NCBI GenBank assembly: GCA_021229015.1
Contig: CM037792.1
Coordinates: 2,154,070 to 2,218,069 of the forward strand
Origin: Solen grandis
Lineage: Eukaryota; Mollusca; Bivalvia; Adapedonta; Solenidae
Direction of reading: 5' to 3'
DNA: 64,000 bases
The notes below the pieces were generated by a model that made no database searches, was not told where the DNA came from, and worked only from the letters and a program-made list of their open reading frames with translations. The position numbers and the translations under genes were made by a program. This document shows, in pieces, positions 45,136 through 57,765 of this stretch; the stretch's first letter is position 1, and every line of letters begins with the position of its first letter.

Positions 45136-48100
45136 AACTTTACCTGGGTGATGTCAACATTGCATGTAACCATGGCAACAGTTCAATTCACATATTTCTG
45201 CTATTTCTACATTATTGTAAATCATATGCACCACAGTTACTTCTGTATTTTCCATGTATAACGACATGCTCCGGTTAACCCAACCTAACAGTGTATAAAT
45301 ATTACGTATAGTTGTAATGTCTGTATTTCATTCTCTTTATTCCATTTGCATCTGTCCGAGATTAATGTTTATTGAAAGTTAACTCTTCTTGTTAATTATT
45401 TTTTTGAAAATTCAACCATGTCTCAATAATTCACTAATAATTAGCCTTGTATATATGTATTACTGTTAAAAGTCGTGATGGAGACAATATCCTGTGAGTG
45501 ATAAGTTTTTATGAAATTCCTTGAAGGTATTAAATTTCTGCTTCTCATTTGTTGTAAATAGTTTTGCATGTGATTGGTAATGTTTTATAACAAATTATTA
45601 AAAAGATGTTTCTATTTTAGTGATATAGTTTGTGAACTACTTAATGCCAAACTTGTTGGTCTGGACACTGGACATTATGTTTATGTCTAGTTAACTATTG
45701 ATAGTACATGATTTTTTTTTATATGATGTGTAGGATAAGTAATATGTAAGGTTTACCTTATTGGTATGTAACTGTAAGATGAATGTCTGGTTTTGATTTA
45801 GTTACCAGTAATACAGTAAGTTCAAGTTGTTAAATGTGAAATACTGAACTGTGTTGTATTGATGTTGTTACAGTTATTTATCTATAAATCACATCATTTG
45901 CATATAAGTTTATCAGTAAATCTGGTCGCATCTTTTTAAACGCCTCGTGATGGGGTCCTGTGTTTAAGTCCAGCTCAGTCCAATTTTTTTTTTGTTTTTT
46001 TTTTTGTTTTGATTATCAGTTTTTTTTTTGTTTTGTTTTTATCGTAATATGATTTCTTTATCAGAAGAAGTAATGAAAAATAAAAATAAAATATCATACA
46101 TAAATAAAAAAAAAAGGAAAGTAATCAGAAAGGTTATTGGTTATTTTTACTTTAACACAATGCAACAAAAAAGGTATTTTATGATTTTTTGGGGGCTATG
46201 TGTAAAGATAGTAATCTTGGGAAGTTGGGATAGATGTATTTAGTATTTTTGAAATACTTCTTGTTATATGCATTTATATAGCCATTATTGTGCATTAGTT
46301 TATTCTATTTGCTTCCTTTCAATTTGAATATATATATTTATGTATTGATTGCTTGAATGCTTATCTATTTTTATCTATAAAGATATTAGTTAATTCAGTA
46401 ATAACCTAAATTGTTAAACACACACCACACAATGTATCTGTAAGACCTAAGTACTTTGGTCCATGCATAGCATGACAGATACATTTGGATATCACTTTGT
46501 CAACCTTGTTACCAGCATCTGATTTGTTTGTCCAATCTCAACCTCCAGTTAACATAAACTTAACTTCATTAACATGGGATATAAGGTAAATGGTAACTTC
46601 TCAGATAATTTTGATTTTCAGCAAACCTCATACCCCATCTTGATACTAATGTTGATATAGCACACACAGCTCATACAACTATCCAACTTCTACCTGACCA
46701 GTTACAAGGAATTCTGAAGTGTCATTTATAATTGATAGTAGGTAATGCAATATGGTAGTTTGACAGATTTTACAGACTGATCAAGTTTTGTTGTAGTTAT
46801 TGAAAATGAATCATGTATGTCAAATTTATTGTATTACTGACTTTTTTTGGTACATATTTTTCCCTTTCACCACTGTCATTCATTTCAGAACTCAATGGCA
46901 AACGGTCCTGATCTCATGACTAATCCTTATATATATATACTATGTTGAAATCAAAACCTTTTCTTAAGACTTTCAACACTTTGAAAGCTGTTAAGAATGT
47001 TTCAGCAGGTTAACACTAAAGACAGCTAAGTATTACTTTTCATATGTCTTGTGTGTACTGCTGTCCTAACGTTTCTGCTTTTAAAAAATCACTTTTGTAG
47101 ACATTTTACAGCACATTATCAAAAAGAAATAAAAAAATATACACAAACTTAAATTGAAAACTTGAAAAGAATAAATTTTCTGTTATCTTAATTTTATATC
47201 CGGTCATAGTATTTCCTTTTCTTTCGAACGTACATTTAGTGTTGTAAACCCCTGGATCTTTACCTAAATACTGGACCAGGTGGCCCAAATGATTGATAGT
47301 CATTTATAATACAAATTAAACTGATACTTGTAGCACTTATATATTTGATCTTTCATACAACATTCAATTGTTATACACACTTTTGTTGATCAAATCTTTC
47401 ATTTAATGCCAAATAAAGATTATGATATTTCATTCATCCAGTGTTAATCTTGGAAAAAGAATATTTGATTGGAACAAGACAATAAGACAATGATGATAAA
47501 TGGATTGTCATATAATGTATGGAATATGTATTATATGTCAATTTAAAGATTTTTCTTTCCCCCATCAGCTTTTTCCAGTGATTTAGTTCTGACATAAATT
47601 TTACAATTTGTTTGTTACATTTTTTTCAGTAGCATTTTACGCTTCACTAAGAACCAAGCTTTTTTTGTTTTGTTTTTTTAATTTTTATTTATTCAATTTT
47701 TTGTTTAATTCTTATAATTTTAGCAGAATGATAATGGAAACCCAAATTTTAAGATTCATGTATTAAAATATGATCAAAAGTATCATGAACAAATGTTGAG
47801 GTTCTAAAACATCACAGTGTTTATATGCAAATTTGGCAAAAAATTCAATATGAAAGCAGATTTAGATGAAAAACAAACATGGTAAAGTATAGATGTACAT
47901 TTTTTTTTTTGGTTTTTTTTTTACGTTTTGTGTAATTTTTGTTAACATTTTGGTCCTAACACTGGCGATTTTTACTTGTTTTCTGTTTTCCATGCATATT
48001 TGACAGTTTTTTCACCTGTCACTTTAAAAACACTTAACTTACAAAATGTGATAATATTCTGGAAATATTATTTTGATATGTTATTAAAGAATTTAGAAGG

Positions 48101-48603
48101 CTACTCATATTTTTCTGTTAATACTTTGACTTTTTCAGCAAATTTTTGCAAACAGTGATGTTTTACCATAAGATAAATCTCTAAAATGAGTATGGTGACC
48201 ATCTTCAAACCAATATGAAACTACCTAGATATTGTTATCACATCCACACAATTTTTGTATAAACCTATAGAGTTACTTGTGTCGATACACTGATATAACT
48301 TAACACGTTCAATGCAGCTGCAGTTGTGTCATTTAAGGTATTCGTTCTGTCATCAGGATGCATGGTAATCACATACAGTTCATTCGCAATGGATCGAAGT
48401 ATATCCAAACCAGGCAATTACTTTGTTCCATCGCATCTTTAGTTCCATTGTATTTTTTTCATTCATATTAAATAATGATGATCACATAAGATATAAATGT
48501 CATAAAGGTTCAACAGTTTTGTAAATAGGCAATGCTGTCAGCTCAATCCTAATGGATACCTAAGGGAAGTCAATAAGATGCTAAAATAAATATCAAGATA
48601 CAA
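45136..48603. other. AT-rich non-coding stretch with one candidate exon
   Basis: Homopolymer-rich region (T runs at about 45985-46030 and 47900-47925). The only coding-like signal is the candidate exon at 46622-46731. Confidence 0.45.
46622..46731 (+). other. Candidate terminal coding exon
   Basis: Preceded by the acceptor TTTTGATTTTCAG. Frame NLIPHLDTNVDIAHTAHTTI continues QLLPDQLQGILKCHL to a TAA at 46729-46731. Composition is protein-like and balanced, unlike the surrounding AT-rich DNA. It may be the last exon of the NLR or of another gene. No domain recognised. Confidence 0.35.
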
Positions 48604-48985
48604 GGATTGTTTGTTTATTGGGTTTAATATCCCACTGACAGTATTGTGACTATGCGTCGTCACAGGTATAAGTTCAATCTCTGACAACTGCGTCAGGGAG
48701 TCGACTCTTTGGCTCATTGGTTAGAGCATTGGGTTATCACACTGGTGGACCGGGTTCGATTCTGGGCCGGGCCGGGTTTGTTACAGTATTTCAGTCATTT
48801 GGAGACTTTGTCTACTTGAGACAGATATAGTGCTGCCACACTGCAGTATCATGCCGTAGACATGGGGCACGATACCTCACCCAGTCACATTATCCTGACA
48901 CCGGGTCAACCAGTCCTGGCACTACCCTTATATGCTGAGAGCCAAGCAAGTGAGCTATACCAGTACCAATTTTTATGTCTGGTAA
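48604..48985 (-). mobile_element. SINE with an internal second tRNA-like head
   Basis: On the minus strand this matches the body and tail of the SINE at 121-415 (CCCGGTGTCAGGATAATGTG; GCAGCACTATATCTGTCTC; tail TTAAACCCAATAAACAAAC). Between body and tail lie about 170 extra bases that contain a second tRNA-like unit in the opposite orientation. Confidence 0.8.
48700..48770 (+). mobile_element. tRNA-like SINE head, opposite orientation
   Basis: A-box-like TGGCTCATTGGTTAGAGCAT and B box GGTTCGATTC about 30 bases apart, on the plus strand inside a minus-strand SINE. The acceptor stem does not close, so it is not a functional tRNA gene. Confidence 0.7.
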
Positions 48986-49360
48986 ATACAAGGATTAAAA
49001 TTTATGGTATGCCTAGCCTTGATATATTTCAATGACAGCGTTTTTTCTTACAGATTCCCTTAACATCAACCAATTGTTGTTTACTAATGTCTTAAAGCTG
49101 ATTAGCCAATTAATATTTGGCTTCAATAGTCATCACTCATATTAAATTTCCATGCTTGTCGATTGAAATCTGAAAAAGAAATGAGCCGACGCACCATAAA
49201 TACGCACAAAGTTTGTGTTGTACATGTATCCCCATTTGAAAAGTACATTCAAGTGTGTGAATAAAAACAGGCTGACGTAACAATGTATAGCACCATCTCC
49301 AAATATAGCAGTGTGATGCAGTATTATTAAGAGAGAATTTAAGTCATCACTTGATACGCT
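48986..49360. other. Unassigned flank left of the gap
   Basis: No gene is seen. The apparent reverse frame that crosses 49361-49460 is an artefact of translating N. Confidence 0.5.
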
Positions 49361-49460
49361 NNNNNNNNNNNNNNNNNNNNNNNNNNNNNNNNNNNNNNNN
49401 NNNNNNNNNNNNNNNNNNNNNNNNNNNNNNNNNNNNNNNNNNNNNNNNNNNNNNNNNNNN
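49361..49460. other. Assembly gap (100 N)
   Basis: Exactly 100 N at the left border of the large repeat array, so the true array may extend further left. Confidence 0.99.
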
Positions 49461-49649
49461 GGTAGAAATGTCACAGAATTTGTCAGGGTAATAGTCTCAT
49501 ACAAAGGCCTCGAGAACAGCGTAGAATTACGAGGGTCATACTATCGTGCAAAGACCAGCAAGGTAGATTTGTCAGGGTCTTACTTTCATGCGAAGGCCTT
49601 CAATAATTTACACTTTGTTTATATGTTTTGTCAGTATGTTTTGGGCACA

Positions 49650-51245
49650 TATGGATATATGTAGACATATGAATATATGTCTAAGACACATATAGAGAAG
49701 TATAATCATGTCTAAACCACATATAAGTACATGTAAACATGTCTAAGACATATATAAACACATGTTAAGATGTCTAAAGCACATATAGACAAGTGTAAAG
49801 AATTCTAAGACACATATAGTCAAGGGTAAATATGTCTTAGACACATATAAACCCATTCAAAGATGTCTAAGACACACATAGAGAAGTGTAAACATGTCTA
49901 AAACACAAATAAGTGCATATAAACATGTCTAAAGCACATATAGATAAATGTAAATATGTCGAAGACACATATAAACATAGTTATACATATCTATTACTCA
50001 TATAGGGAAGTGTAAAAATGTCTAAAATCCATATAAGAACATTTAAACATGTCTGAGATATATATAAACACACGTAAAATTGTCTAAAGTAAATATAGAC
50101 ATATGTAAAGAAGTCTAAGACACATATAGTCAAGTGTAAATATGCCTAAGACACATATAACAACATTCAAAGATATCTTAGACACATATAGAGAAGTGTA
50201 AAGATGTAGCAAACAAATATAAATACATGTAAACATGTCTAAAACATATATAAACACATATTAACTTGTCTAACGCACATATAGACATTCGTTTATAAAG
50301 TCTAAGACACATATAATCAAATGTAAATATGTCTAAGAAGCATATAAAAATAGTTAAAAATGTCTAAGACACATATAGGGAAGTGTAAACATGTCTAAAA
50401 GCCATATAAGTACATGTGAACATGTCTAATAAATACATAAACACATGAAAACTTGTCTAAAGCACATATACAAGTGTAAAGAAGCCTAACACACATATAG
50501 TCAAGTGGAAATATGTCTAAGACACGTATAAATACAGTTAACCATCTCTAAAACAAATATAGAGAGGTGAAAACATGTCTAAAACAAATAAAATAAAGGA
50601 AGTTATCATTTTTAAGACATAAATAAACACATGTTAACTTGTCTAAAGCACATATAGACAAGTGTAAAGAAGTCTTACACACATATAGTCAAGTGTAAAT
50701 ATGTCTAAGACACATTTAAACCCATTCAAAGATGTCTAGACACATATAGAGAAGTGTAAACATGACTAAAATAATATAATTACATGTAAACATTTCTAAG
50801 ACATATAGAGAACATGTAACTTTTCAAGCACAATATATAAGGTAATATGTCAAGACACTATAAACACAGTAAACTTGTCAAAAGACATAGTGAAGGTAAA
50901 TATTCTAAGACACATTTTAACACATACAAACATGTCTACGACATATAAGCAAAGTACATTCTAAAATAATTAAGTCATGTAAACATGTCTAACATATAAA
51001 ACAATTAACTTTCAAAGCACATTATGATGTAAATATATCTAAGACACATTTAACAATACAAACATGTCTACGACACATATAGAGCAGAGTAAACATGTCT
51101 AAAATACATATAAGTCATGTAAACATGTCTAAGACATATATAAACACATGTAAATTTGTCAAAAGGACATATAGTGAAGTGTAAATATATCTAAGACACA
51201 TATAAACACATACAAACATGTCTAAGACAAATATAGGGACGTTTA
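49650..51245. repeat. Module B, copy 1: 31-bp minisatellite
   Basis: Units of the form GTCTAAGACACATATA plus GAGAAGTGTAAACAT, about 50 copies. The stretch 50815-51060 has many small deletions relative to the matching part of copy 2 (about 53540-53720). Confidence 0.93.
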
Positions 51246-52363
51246 ATATTTTTTTCTCATGCAAAGGCCTTCATGGAGGCCTTTGTAAGAGACATTTTTT
51301 TCTCATGCAAAGGCCGTAGGGTTAGGGTTTAGTGTTAGAATTGTCAGGGTCATACTTTTCTACAAAGGCTTTATAAATATTACTCAGAAATAACGTTCTC
51401 GGGTAGAAATGCCACAAAAGTTGTCAGGATCATACTTTCATACAAAGGCCTCTAGCATTGTCAAAGGGTCATACTCTCATAAAGGCCTCCAGTACAGGGT
51501 CATACTCTCATGCAAAGGCCTGCAGTACAGGGTAGATTTTCCAGGGTCATACTATCGTGCAAAGGCCTACAAGGTAGATTTGTCAGTAACATAGTTCATG
51601 CAAAGGCTTCCAGTAATGGTTTACTTACCAGGCCTTTGTAAGAGACAATTTATTTCTCATGCAAAGGCCTTCATGGAGGCCTTTGTAAGAGAATATTTTC
51701 TTCTCATGCAAAGGCCTTCATGGAGGCCTTTGTAGGAGATTGATTTTTTTTCTCATGCAAAGGCCTTCATGGAGGCCTTTGTAAGAGACACTTTTTTTCT
51801 TATGCAAAGGCCTTCATGGAGGCCTTTGTAAGAGAATATTTTTTTCTCATGCAGAGGACTTCATGGAGGCCTTTGTAAGAGAGTATTTTTTTTATCATGC
51901 AAAGGCCTTCATGGAGGCCTTTCTAAGAGACAATTTTTTTTCTCATGCAAAGCCTTCTTTCTTTACAGGCAACACTATCGTACAAAGGCCTTCAGTATAT
52001 TACACTTAGTGAAATCAATGAAAGGTAGATTTGTGGTCATACTTTTCTACAAAGGCTTAGATTTGTCAGGGTCATACTTTTCTACAAAGGCTTTATAAAT
52101 ATTACTCAGAAATAACGTTCTCGGGTAGAAATGCCACAAAATTTGTCAGGGTCATACTTTCATACAAAGGCCTGTAGCAGAAAAAAGTTTAATCAGGGTC
52201 ATATTGTCATGCAAAGGCCTCAAGTACAGGGTCATACTCTCATGCAAAGGCCTGAAGTACATGGTAGATTTTCCAGGGTCATACTATCGTGCAAAGGCCT
52301 ACATGGCAGATTTGTCAGGGTCATACTTTCATGCAAAGGCCTTCAATAATTTACACTTTGTTT
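51246..52363. repeat. Module A, copy 2
   Basis: Single CATGCAAAGGCC motifs embedded in GTCATACT-type phrases, followed by about six inverted-repeat units at 51650-51960. Several positions lack one or two bases present in the copies at 54.0 and 56.4 kb. Confidence 0.9.
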
Positions 52364-53875
52364 ATATGTTTTGTCAGTATGTTTTGGGCACATAGGGATA
52401 TATGTAGACATATGAATATATGTCTAAGACACATATAGAGAAGTATAAACATGTCTAAACCACATATAAGTACATGTAAACATGTCTAAGACATATATAA
52501 ACACATGTAAACTTGTCTAAAGCACATATAGACAAGTGTAAAGAATTCTAAGACACATATAGTCAAGTGTAAATATGCCTAAGACACATATAACAACATT
52601 CAAAGATGTCTAAGACACATATAGAGAAGTGTAAACATGTCTAAAACACAAATAAGTGCATGTAAACATGTCTAAAGCACATATAGATAAATGTAAATAT
52701 GTCAAAGACACATATAAACATAGTTATACATATCTATTACTCATATAGGGAAGTGTAAACATGTCTAAAACCCATATACGTACTTTTAAACATGTCTAAG
52801 ATATATAGAAACACATGTTAACTTGTCTAAAGTAAATATAGACATATGTAAAGAAGTCTAAGACACATATAGTCAAGTGTAAATATGCCTAAGACACATA
52901 TAACAACATTCAAAGATATCTTAGACACATATAGAGAAGTGTAAAGATGTACAAACAAATGTAAGTACATGTAAACATGTCTAAGACATATATAAACACA
53001 TATGAACTTGTGTAACGCAAATATAGACATTCGTTTATGAAGTCTAAGACACATATAATCAAATGTAAATATGTCTAAGACACATATAAACATAGTAAAA
53101 CATGTCTAAGACACATATAGGGAAGTGTAAACATGTCTAAAACCCATATAAGTACATGTGAACATGTCTAATAATACATAAACACATGAAAACTTGTCTA
53201 AAGCACATATACAAGTGTAAAGAAGCCTAACACACATATAGTCAAGTGGAAATATGTCTAAGACACGTATAAATACAGTTAACCATCTCTAAAACAAATA
53301 TAGAGAGGTGAAAACATGTCTAAAACAAATAAAATAAAGGAAGTTATCATTTTTAAGACATAAAATAAACACATGTAAACTTGTCTAAAGCACATATAGA
53401 CAAGTGTAAAGAAGTCTTACACACATATAGTCAAGTGTAAATATGTCTAAGACACATTTAAACCCATTCAAAGATGTCTAAGACACATATAGAGAAGTGT
53501 AAACATGACTAAAATAATATAATTACATGTAAACATTTCTAAGACATATAGAAACACATGTAAACTTTTCAAAAGCACACATATATAAGTGTAAATATGT
53601 CTAAGACACATATAAACACATGTAAACTTGTCAAAAGCACATATAGTGAAGTGTAAATATATCTAAGACACATTTTAACACATACAAACATGTCTACGAC
53701 ACATATAGAGCAGAGTAAACATGTCTAAAATACATATAAGTACATGTAAACATGTCTAAGACATATATAAACACATGTAAATTTGTCAAAAGGACATATA
53801 GTGAAGTGTAAATATATCTAAGACACATATAAACACATACAAACATGTCTAAGACAAATATAGGGACGTTTAATA
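52364..53875. repeat. Module B, copy 2: 31-bp minisatellite
   Basis: Cleanest copy of the minisatellite; six consecutive units counted from 52411 are each exactly 31 bp. Units fall into recurring types (GAGAAGT, AGTACAT, AACACAT, GACAAGT, GTCAAGT) in the same order as in copies 1 and 3. Confidence 0.95.
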
Positions 53876-54975
53876 TTTTTTTCTCATGCAAAGGCCTTCA
53901 TGGAGGCCTTTGTAAGAGACATTTTTTTTCTCATGCAAAGGCCGTAGGGTTAGGGTTTAGTGTTAGAATTGTCAGGGTCATACTTTTCTACAAAGGCTTT
54001 ATAAATATTACTCAGAAATAACGTTCTCGGGTAGAAATGCCACAAAAGTTGTCAGGATCATACTTTCATACAAAGGCCTCTAGCAGAAAAAAGTTTAATC
54101 AGGGTCATACTCTCATGCAAAGGCCTCCAGTACAGGGTCATACTCTCATGCAAAGGCCTGCAGTACAGGGTAGATTTTCCAGGGTCATACTATCGTGCAA
54201 AGGCCTACAAGGTAGATTTGTCAGTAACATAGTCTCATGCAAAGGCTTCCAGTAATGGTTTACTTACCAGGCCTTTGTAAGAGACAATTTATTTCTCATG
54301 CAAAGGCCTTCATGGAGGCCTTTGTAAGAGAATATTTTCTTCTCATGCAAAGGCCTTCATGGAGGCCTTTGTAGGAGATTGATTTTTTTTCTCATGCAAA
54401 GGCCTTCATGGAGGCCTTTGTAAGAGACACTTTTTTTCTTATGCAAAGGCCTTCATGGAGGCCTTTGTAAGAGAATATTTATTTTCTCATGCAGAGGACT
54501 TCATGGAGGCCTTTGTAAGAGAGTATTTTTTTTATCATGCAAAGGCCTTCATGGAGGCCTTTCTAAGAGACAATTTTTTTTCTCATGCAAAGGCCTTTCT
54601 TTCTTTACAGGGCAACACTATCGTACAAAGGCCTTCAGTATATTACACTTAGTGAAATCAATGAAAGGGTAGATTTGTCAGGGTCATACTTTTCTACAAA
54701 GGCTTTATAAATATTACTCAGAAATAACGTTCTCGGGTAGAAATGCCACAAAATTTGTCAGGGTCATACTTTCATACAAAGGCCTGTAGCAGAAAAAAGT
54801 TTAATCAGGGTCATATTGTCATGCAAAGGCCTCAAGTACAGGGTCATACTCTCATGCAAAGGCCTGAAGTACATGGTAGATTTTCCAGGGTCATACTATC
54901 GTGCAAAGGCCTACATGGTAGATTTGTCAGGGTCATACTTTCATGCAAAGGCCTTCAATAATTTACACTTTGTTT
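53876..54975. repeat. Module A, copy 3
   Basis: Same order of blocks as copy 2, without its small deletions. Contains the clearest inverted-repeat array (54294-54600). Confidence 0.92.
54294..54600. repeat. Array of inverted repeats, period about 48 bp
   Basis: Left arm TCTCATGCAAAGGCC, centre TTCATGGA, right arm GGCCTTTGTAAGAGA; 13 of 15 arm bases pair. Units start at 54294, 54341, 54390, 54437, 54485 and about 54532, separated by short T-rich spacers, with a half unit at 54581. Confidence 0.93.
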
Positions 54976-56272
54976 ATATGTTTTGTCAGTATGTTTTGGG
55001 CACATAGGGATATATGTAGACATATGAATATATGTCTAAGACACATATAGAGAAGTATAAACATGTCTAAACCACATATAAGTACATGTAAACATGTCTA
55101 AGACATATATAAACACATGCAAACTTGTCTAAAGCACATATAGACAAGTGTAAAGAATTCTAAGACACATATAGTCAAGTGTAAATATGCCTAAGACACA
55201 TATAACAACATTCAAAGATGTCTAAGACACACATAGAGAAGTGTAAACATGTCTAAAACACAAATAAGTGCATGTAAACATGTCTAAAGCACATATAGAT
55301 AAATGTAAATATGTCAAAGACATATATAAACATAGTTATACATATCTATTACTCATATAGGGAAGTGTAAACATGTTAAAAACCCATATACGTACTTTTA
55401 AACATGTCTAAGATATATATAAACACATGTTAACTTGTCTAAAGTACATATAGACATATGTAAAGAAGTCTAAGACACATATAGTCAAGTGTAAATATGC
55501 CTAAGACACATATAACAACATTCAAAGATATCTTAGACACATATAGAGAAGTGTAAAGATGTAGCAAACAAGTATAAGTACATGTAAACATGTCTAAGAC
55601 ATATATAAACACATATGAACTTGTCTAACGCACATATAGACATTCGTTTATGAAGTCTTAGACACATATAATCAAATGTAAATATGTCTAAGACACATAT
55701 AAACATAGTTAAACATGTCTAAGACACATATAGGGAAGTGTAAACATGTCTAAAACCCATATAAGTACACGTGAACATGTCTTATAAATACATAAACACA
55801 TGAAAACTTGTCTAAAGCACATATACAAGTGTAAAGAAGCCTAACACACATATAGTCAAGTGGAAATATGTCTAAGACACGTATAAATACAGTTAACCAT
55901 CTCTAAAACAAATATAGAGAGGTGAAAACATGTCTAAAACAAATAAAATAAAGGAAGTTATCATTTTTAAGACATAAATAAACACATGTAAACTTGTCTA
56001 AAGCACATATAGACAAGTGTAAAGAAGTCTTACACACATATAGTCAAGTGTAAATATATCTAAAACACATTTAAACCCATTCAAAGATGTCTAAGACACA
56101 TATAGAGAAGTGTAAACATGACTAAAATACATATAAGTACATGTAAACATGTCTAAGACATATAAACACATGTAAATTTGTAAAAAAGGACATATAGTGA
56201 AGTGTAAATATATCTAAGACACATATAAACACATACAAACATGTCTAAGACAAATATAGGGACGTTTAATAT
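54976..56272. repeat. Module B, copy 3: 31-bp minisatellite
   Basis: Same unit order as copy 2 but about 210 bp shorter: near 56120 it skips units that lie at about 53520-53720 in copy 2. Confidence 0.93.
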
Positions 56273-57340
56273 TTTTTCTCATGCAAAGGCCTTCATGGAG
56301 GCCTTTGTAAGAGACTTTTTTTTTCTCATGCAAAGGCCGTAGGGTTAGGGTTTAGTGTTAGAATTGTCAGGGTCATACTTTTCTACAAAGGCTTTATAAA
56401 TATTACTCAGAAATAACGTTCTCGGGTAGAAATGCTACAAAATTTGTCAGGGTCATACTTTCATACAAAGGCCTTTAGCAGAAAAAAGTTTAATCAGGGT
56501 CATACTCTCATGCAAAGGCCTCCAGTACAGGGTCATACTCTCATGCAAAGGCCTGCAGTACAGGGTAGATTTTCCAGGGTCATACTATCGTGCAAAGGCC
56601 TACAAGGTAGATTTGTCAGTAACATAGTCTCATGCAAAGGCTTCCAGTAATGGTTTACTTACCAGGCCTTTGTAAGAGACAATTTTTTCTAATGCAAAGG
56701 CCTTCTTGGGGGCCTTTGTAACAGAATATATTCTTCTCATGCAAAGGCCTTTATGGAGGCTTTTGTAGGAGACAATTTTTTTTCTCATGCAAAGGCCTTC
56801 ATGGAGGCCTTTCTAAGAGACAATTTTTTTTCTCATGCAAAGGCCTTTCTTTCTTTACAGGGCAACACTATCGTACAAAGGCCTTCAGTATATTACACTT
56901 AGTGAAATCAATGAAAGGGTAGACTTGTCAGGGTCATACTTTTCTACAAAGGCTTTATAAATATTACTCAGAAATAACGTTCTCGGGTAGAAATGCCACA
57001 AAATTTGTCAGGGTCATACTTCCATACAAAGGCCTCTAGCAGAAAAAAGTTTAATCTGGGTCATTCTCTCATGTAAAGGCCTCCAGTACAGGGTCATTCT
57101 CTCATGCAAAGGCCTGCAGTACAGGGTAGATTTTCCAGGGTCATACTATCGTGCAAAGGCCTTCAATATATTACACTTAGTGAAATCAATGAAGGGGTAG
57201 AATTGGCAGGGTCATACTTTTCTACAAAGGCTTTATAAATATTACTCAGAAATAACGCTCTCAGGTAGAAATGCCACTAAGTTTGTAGTAAGATAGAATT
57301 GTCAGTCTCATATTCGCATATAAAAGATACATTTCAAATA
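56273..57340. repeat. Module A, copy 4, adjoining the left recombinase-like gene
   Basis: Two A-type blocks in succession (AATAACGTTCTCGGGTAGAA at about 56412 and 56970; AATAACGCTCTCAGGTAGAA at about 57248). The right part, from about 56930 through 57765, is repeated next to the second gene copy at about 61187-61920. Confidence 0.9.
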
Positions 57341-57765
57341 ACTTTTTTTGCTCGTTGGCCACATGTAAACTATACATAGAACCATGTGTTCACCCTTACA
57401 CCGCGATGAGGTCAGCAAACATGTAAGGGGTGGATCAGTTGATTACCGACCCTGAAAAAAATAATCGCAAGGTGAATTAGCACCTTTTTAAATGTACAAA
57501 GCCATTGATTTTAATTGGCAATGATTAATAAATGATTGGTACAATGATTGGTTGTACAATAAAAATAATCACTACAAGAATTAGACAAAAATTATACTAT
57601 ATGAGTAAGAATTGATTTTTACACGGATTGTTTAAATAGTAAAAAAAAGAAAAAAAAAATAAAGAAAAAAAATTTTATTAAAAATGATTGCTACAAGGAC
57701 ATATAAGGACATACAAGGACATAGATTACGATCCAAAATAATAAAAAAAAGGTGAAAGATAAATC
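57341..57765. other. Duplicated 3' flank of the recombinase-like gene, copy 1
   Basis: GCTCGTTGGCCACATGTAAA, ACCGCGATGAGGTCAGCAAA and three AAGGACATA repeats recur at 61600-61890. AT-rich with A runs at 57640-57675. No gene. Confidence 0.75.

Larger units (their letters stand above)
49461..57340. repeat. Higher-order repeat array (modules A and B)
   Basis: Alternating module A (motif CTCATGCAAAGGCC) and module B (31-bp minisatellite). The junction phrase ATATGTTTTGTCAGTATG occurs at 49621, 52364 and 54976, so the higher-order period is 2743 and 2612 bp. Order: A (partial, 49461-49640), B, A, B, A, B, A, then the recombinase-like gene. No coding frame is supported; the many short frames follow the repeat. 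Confidence 0.93.

Noticed and set aside
49142..49504. Reverse open frame of 120 codons
   Set aside because: It crosses 100 N; the frame exists only because N is translated as unknown.
52827..53891. Reverse frames rich in Tyr, Met, Cys and Leu in the minisatellite
   Set aside because: Three 31-bp units make 93 bases, so frames stay open by periodicity; no other coding evidence.
53940..53960. Telomere-like GGGTTAGGGTTTAG
   Set aside because: Only about two units, recurring as part of module A; not a telomere or interstitial telomeric tract.
49650..56272. CRISPR-like array of short direct repeats
   Set aside because: The 31-bp units are contiguous without unique spacers, and the genome is eukaryotic.
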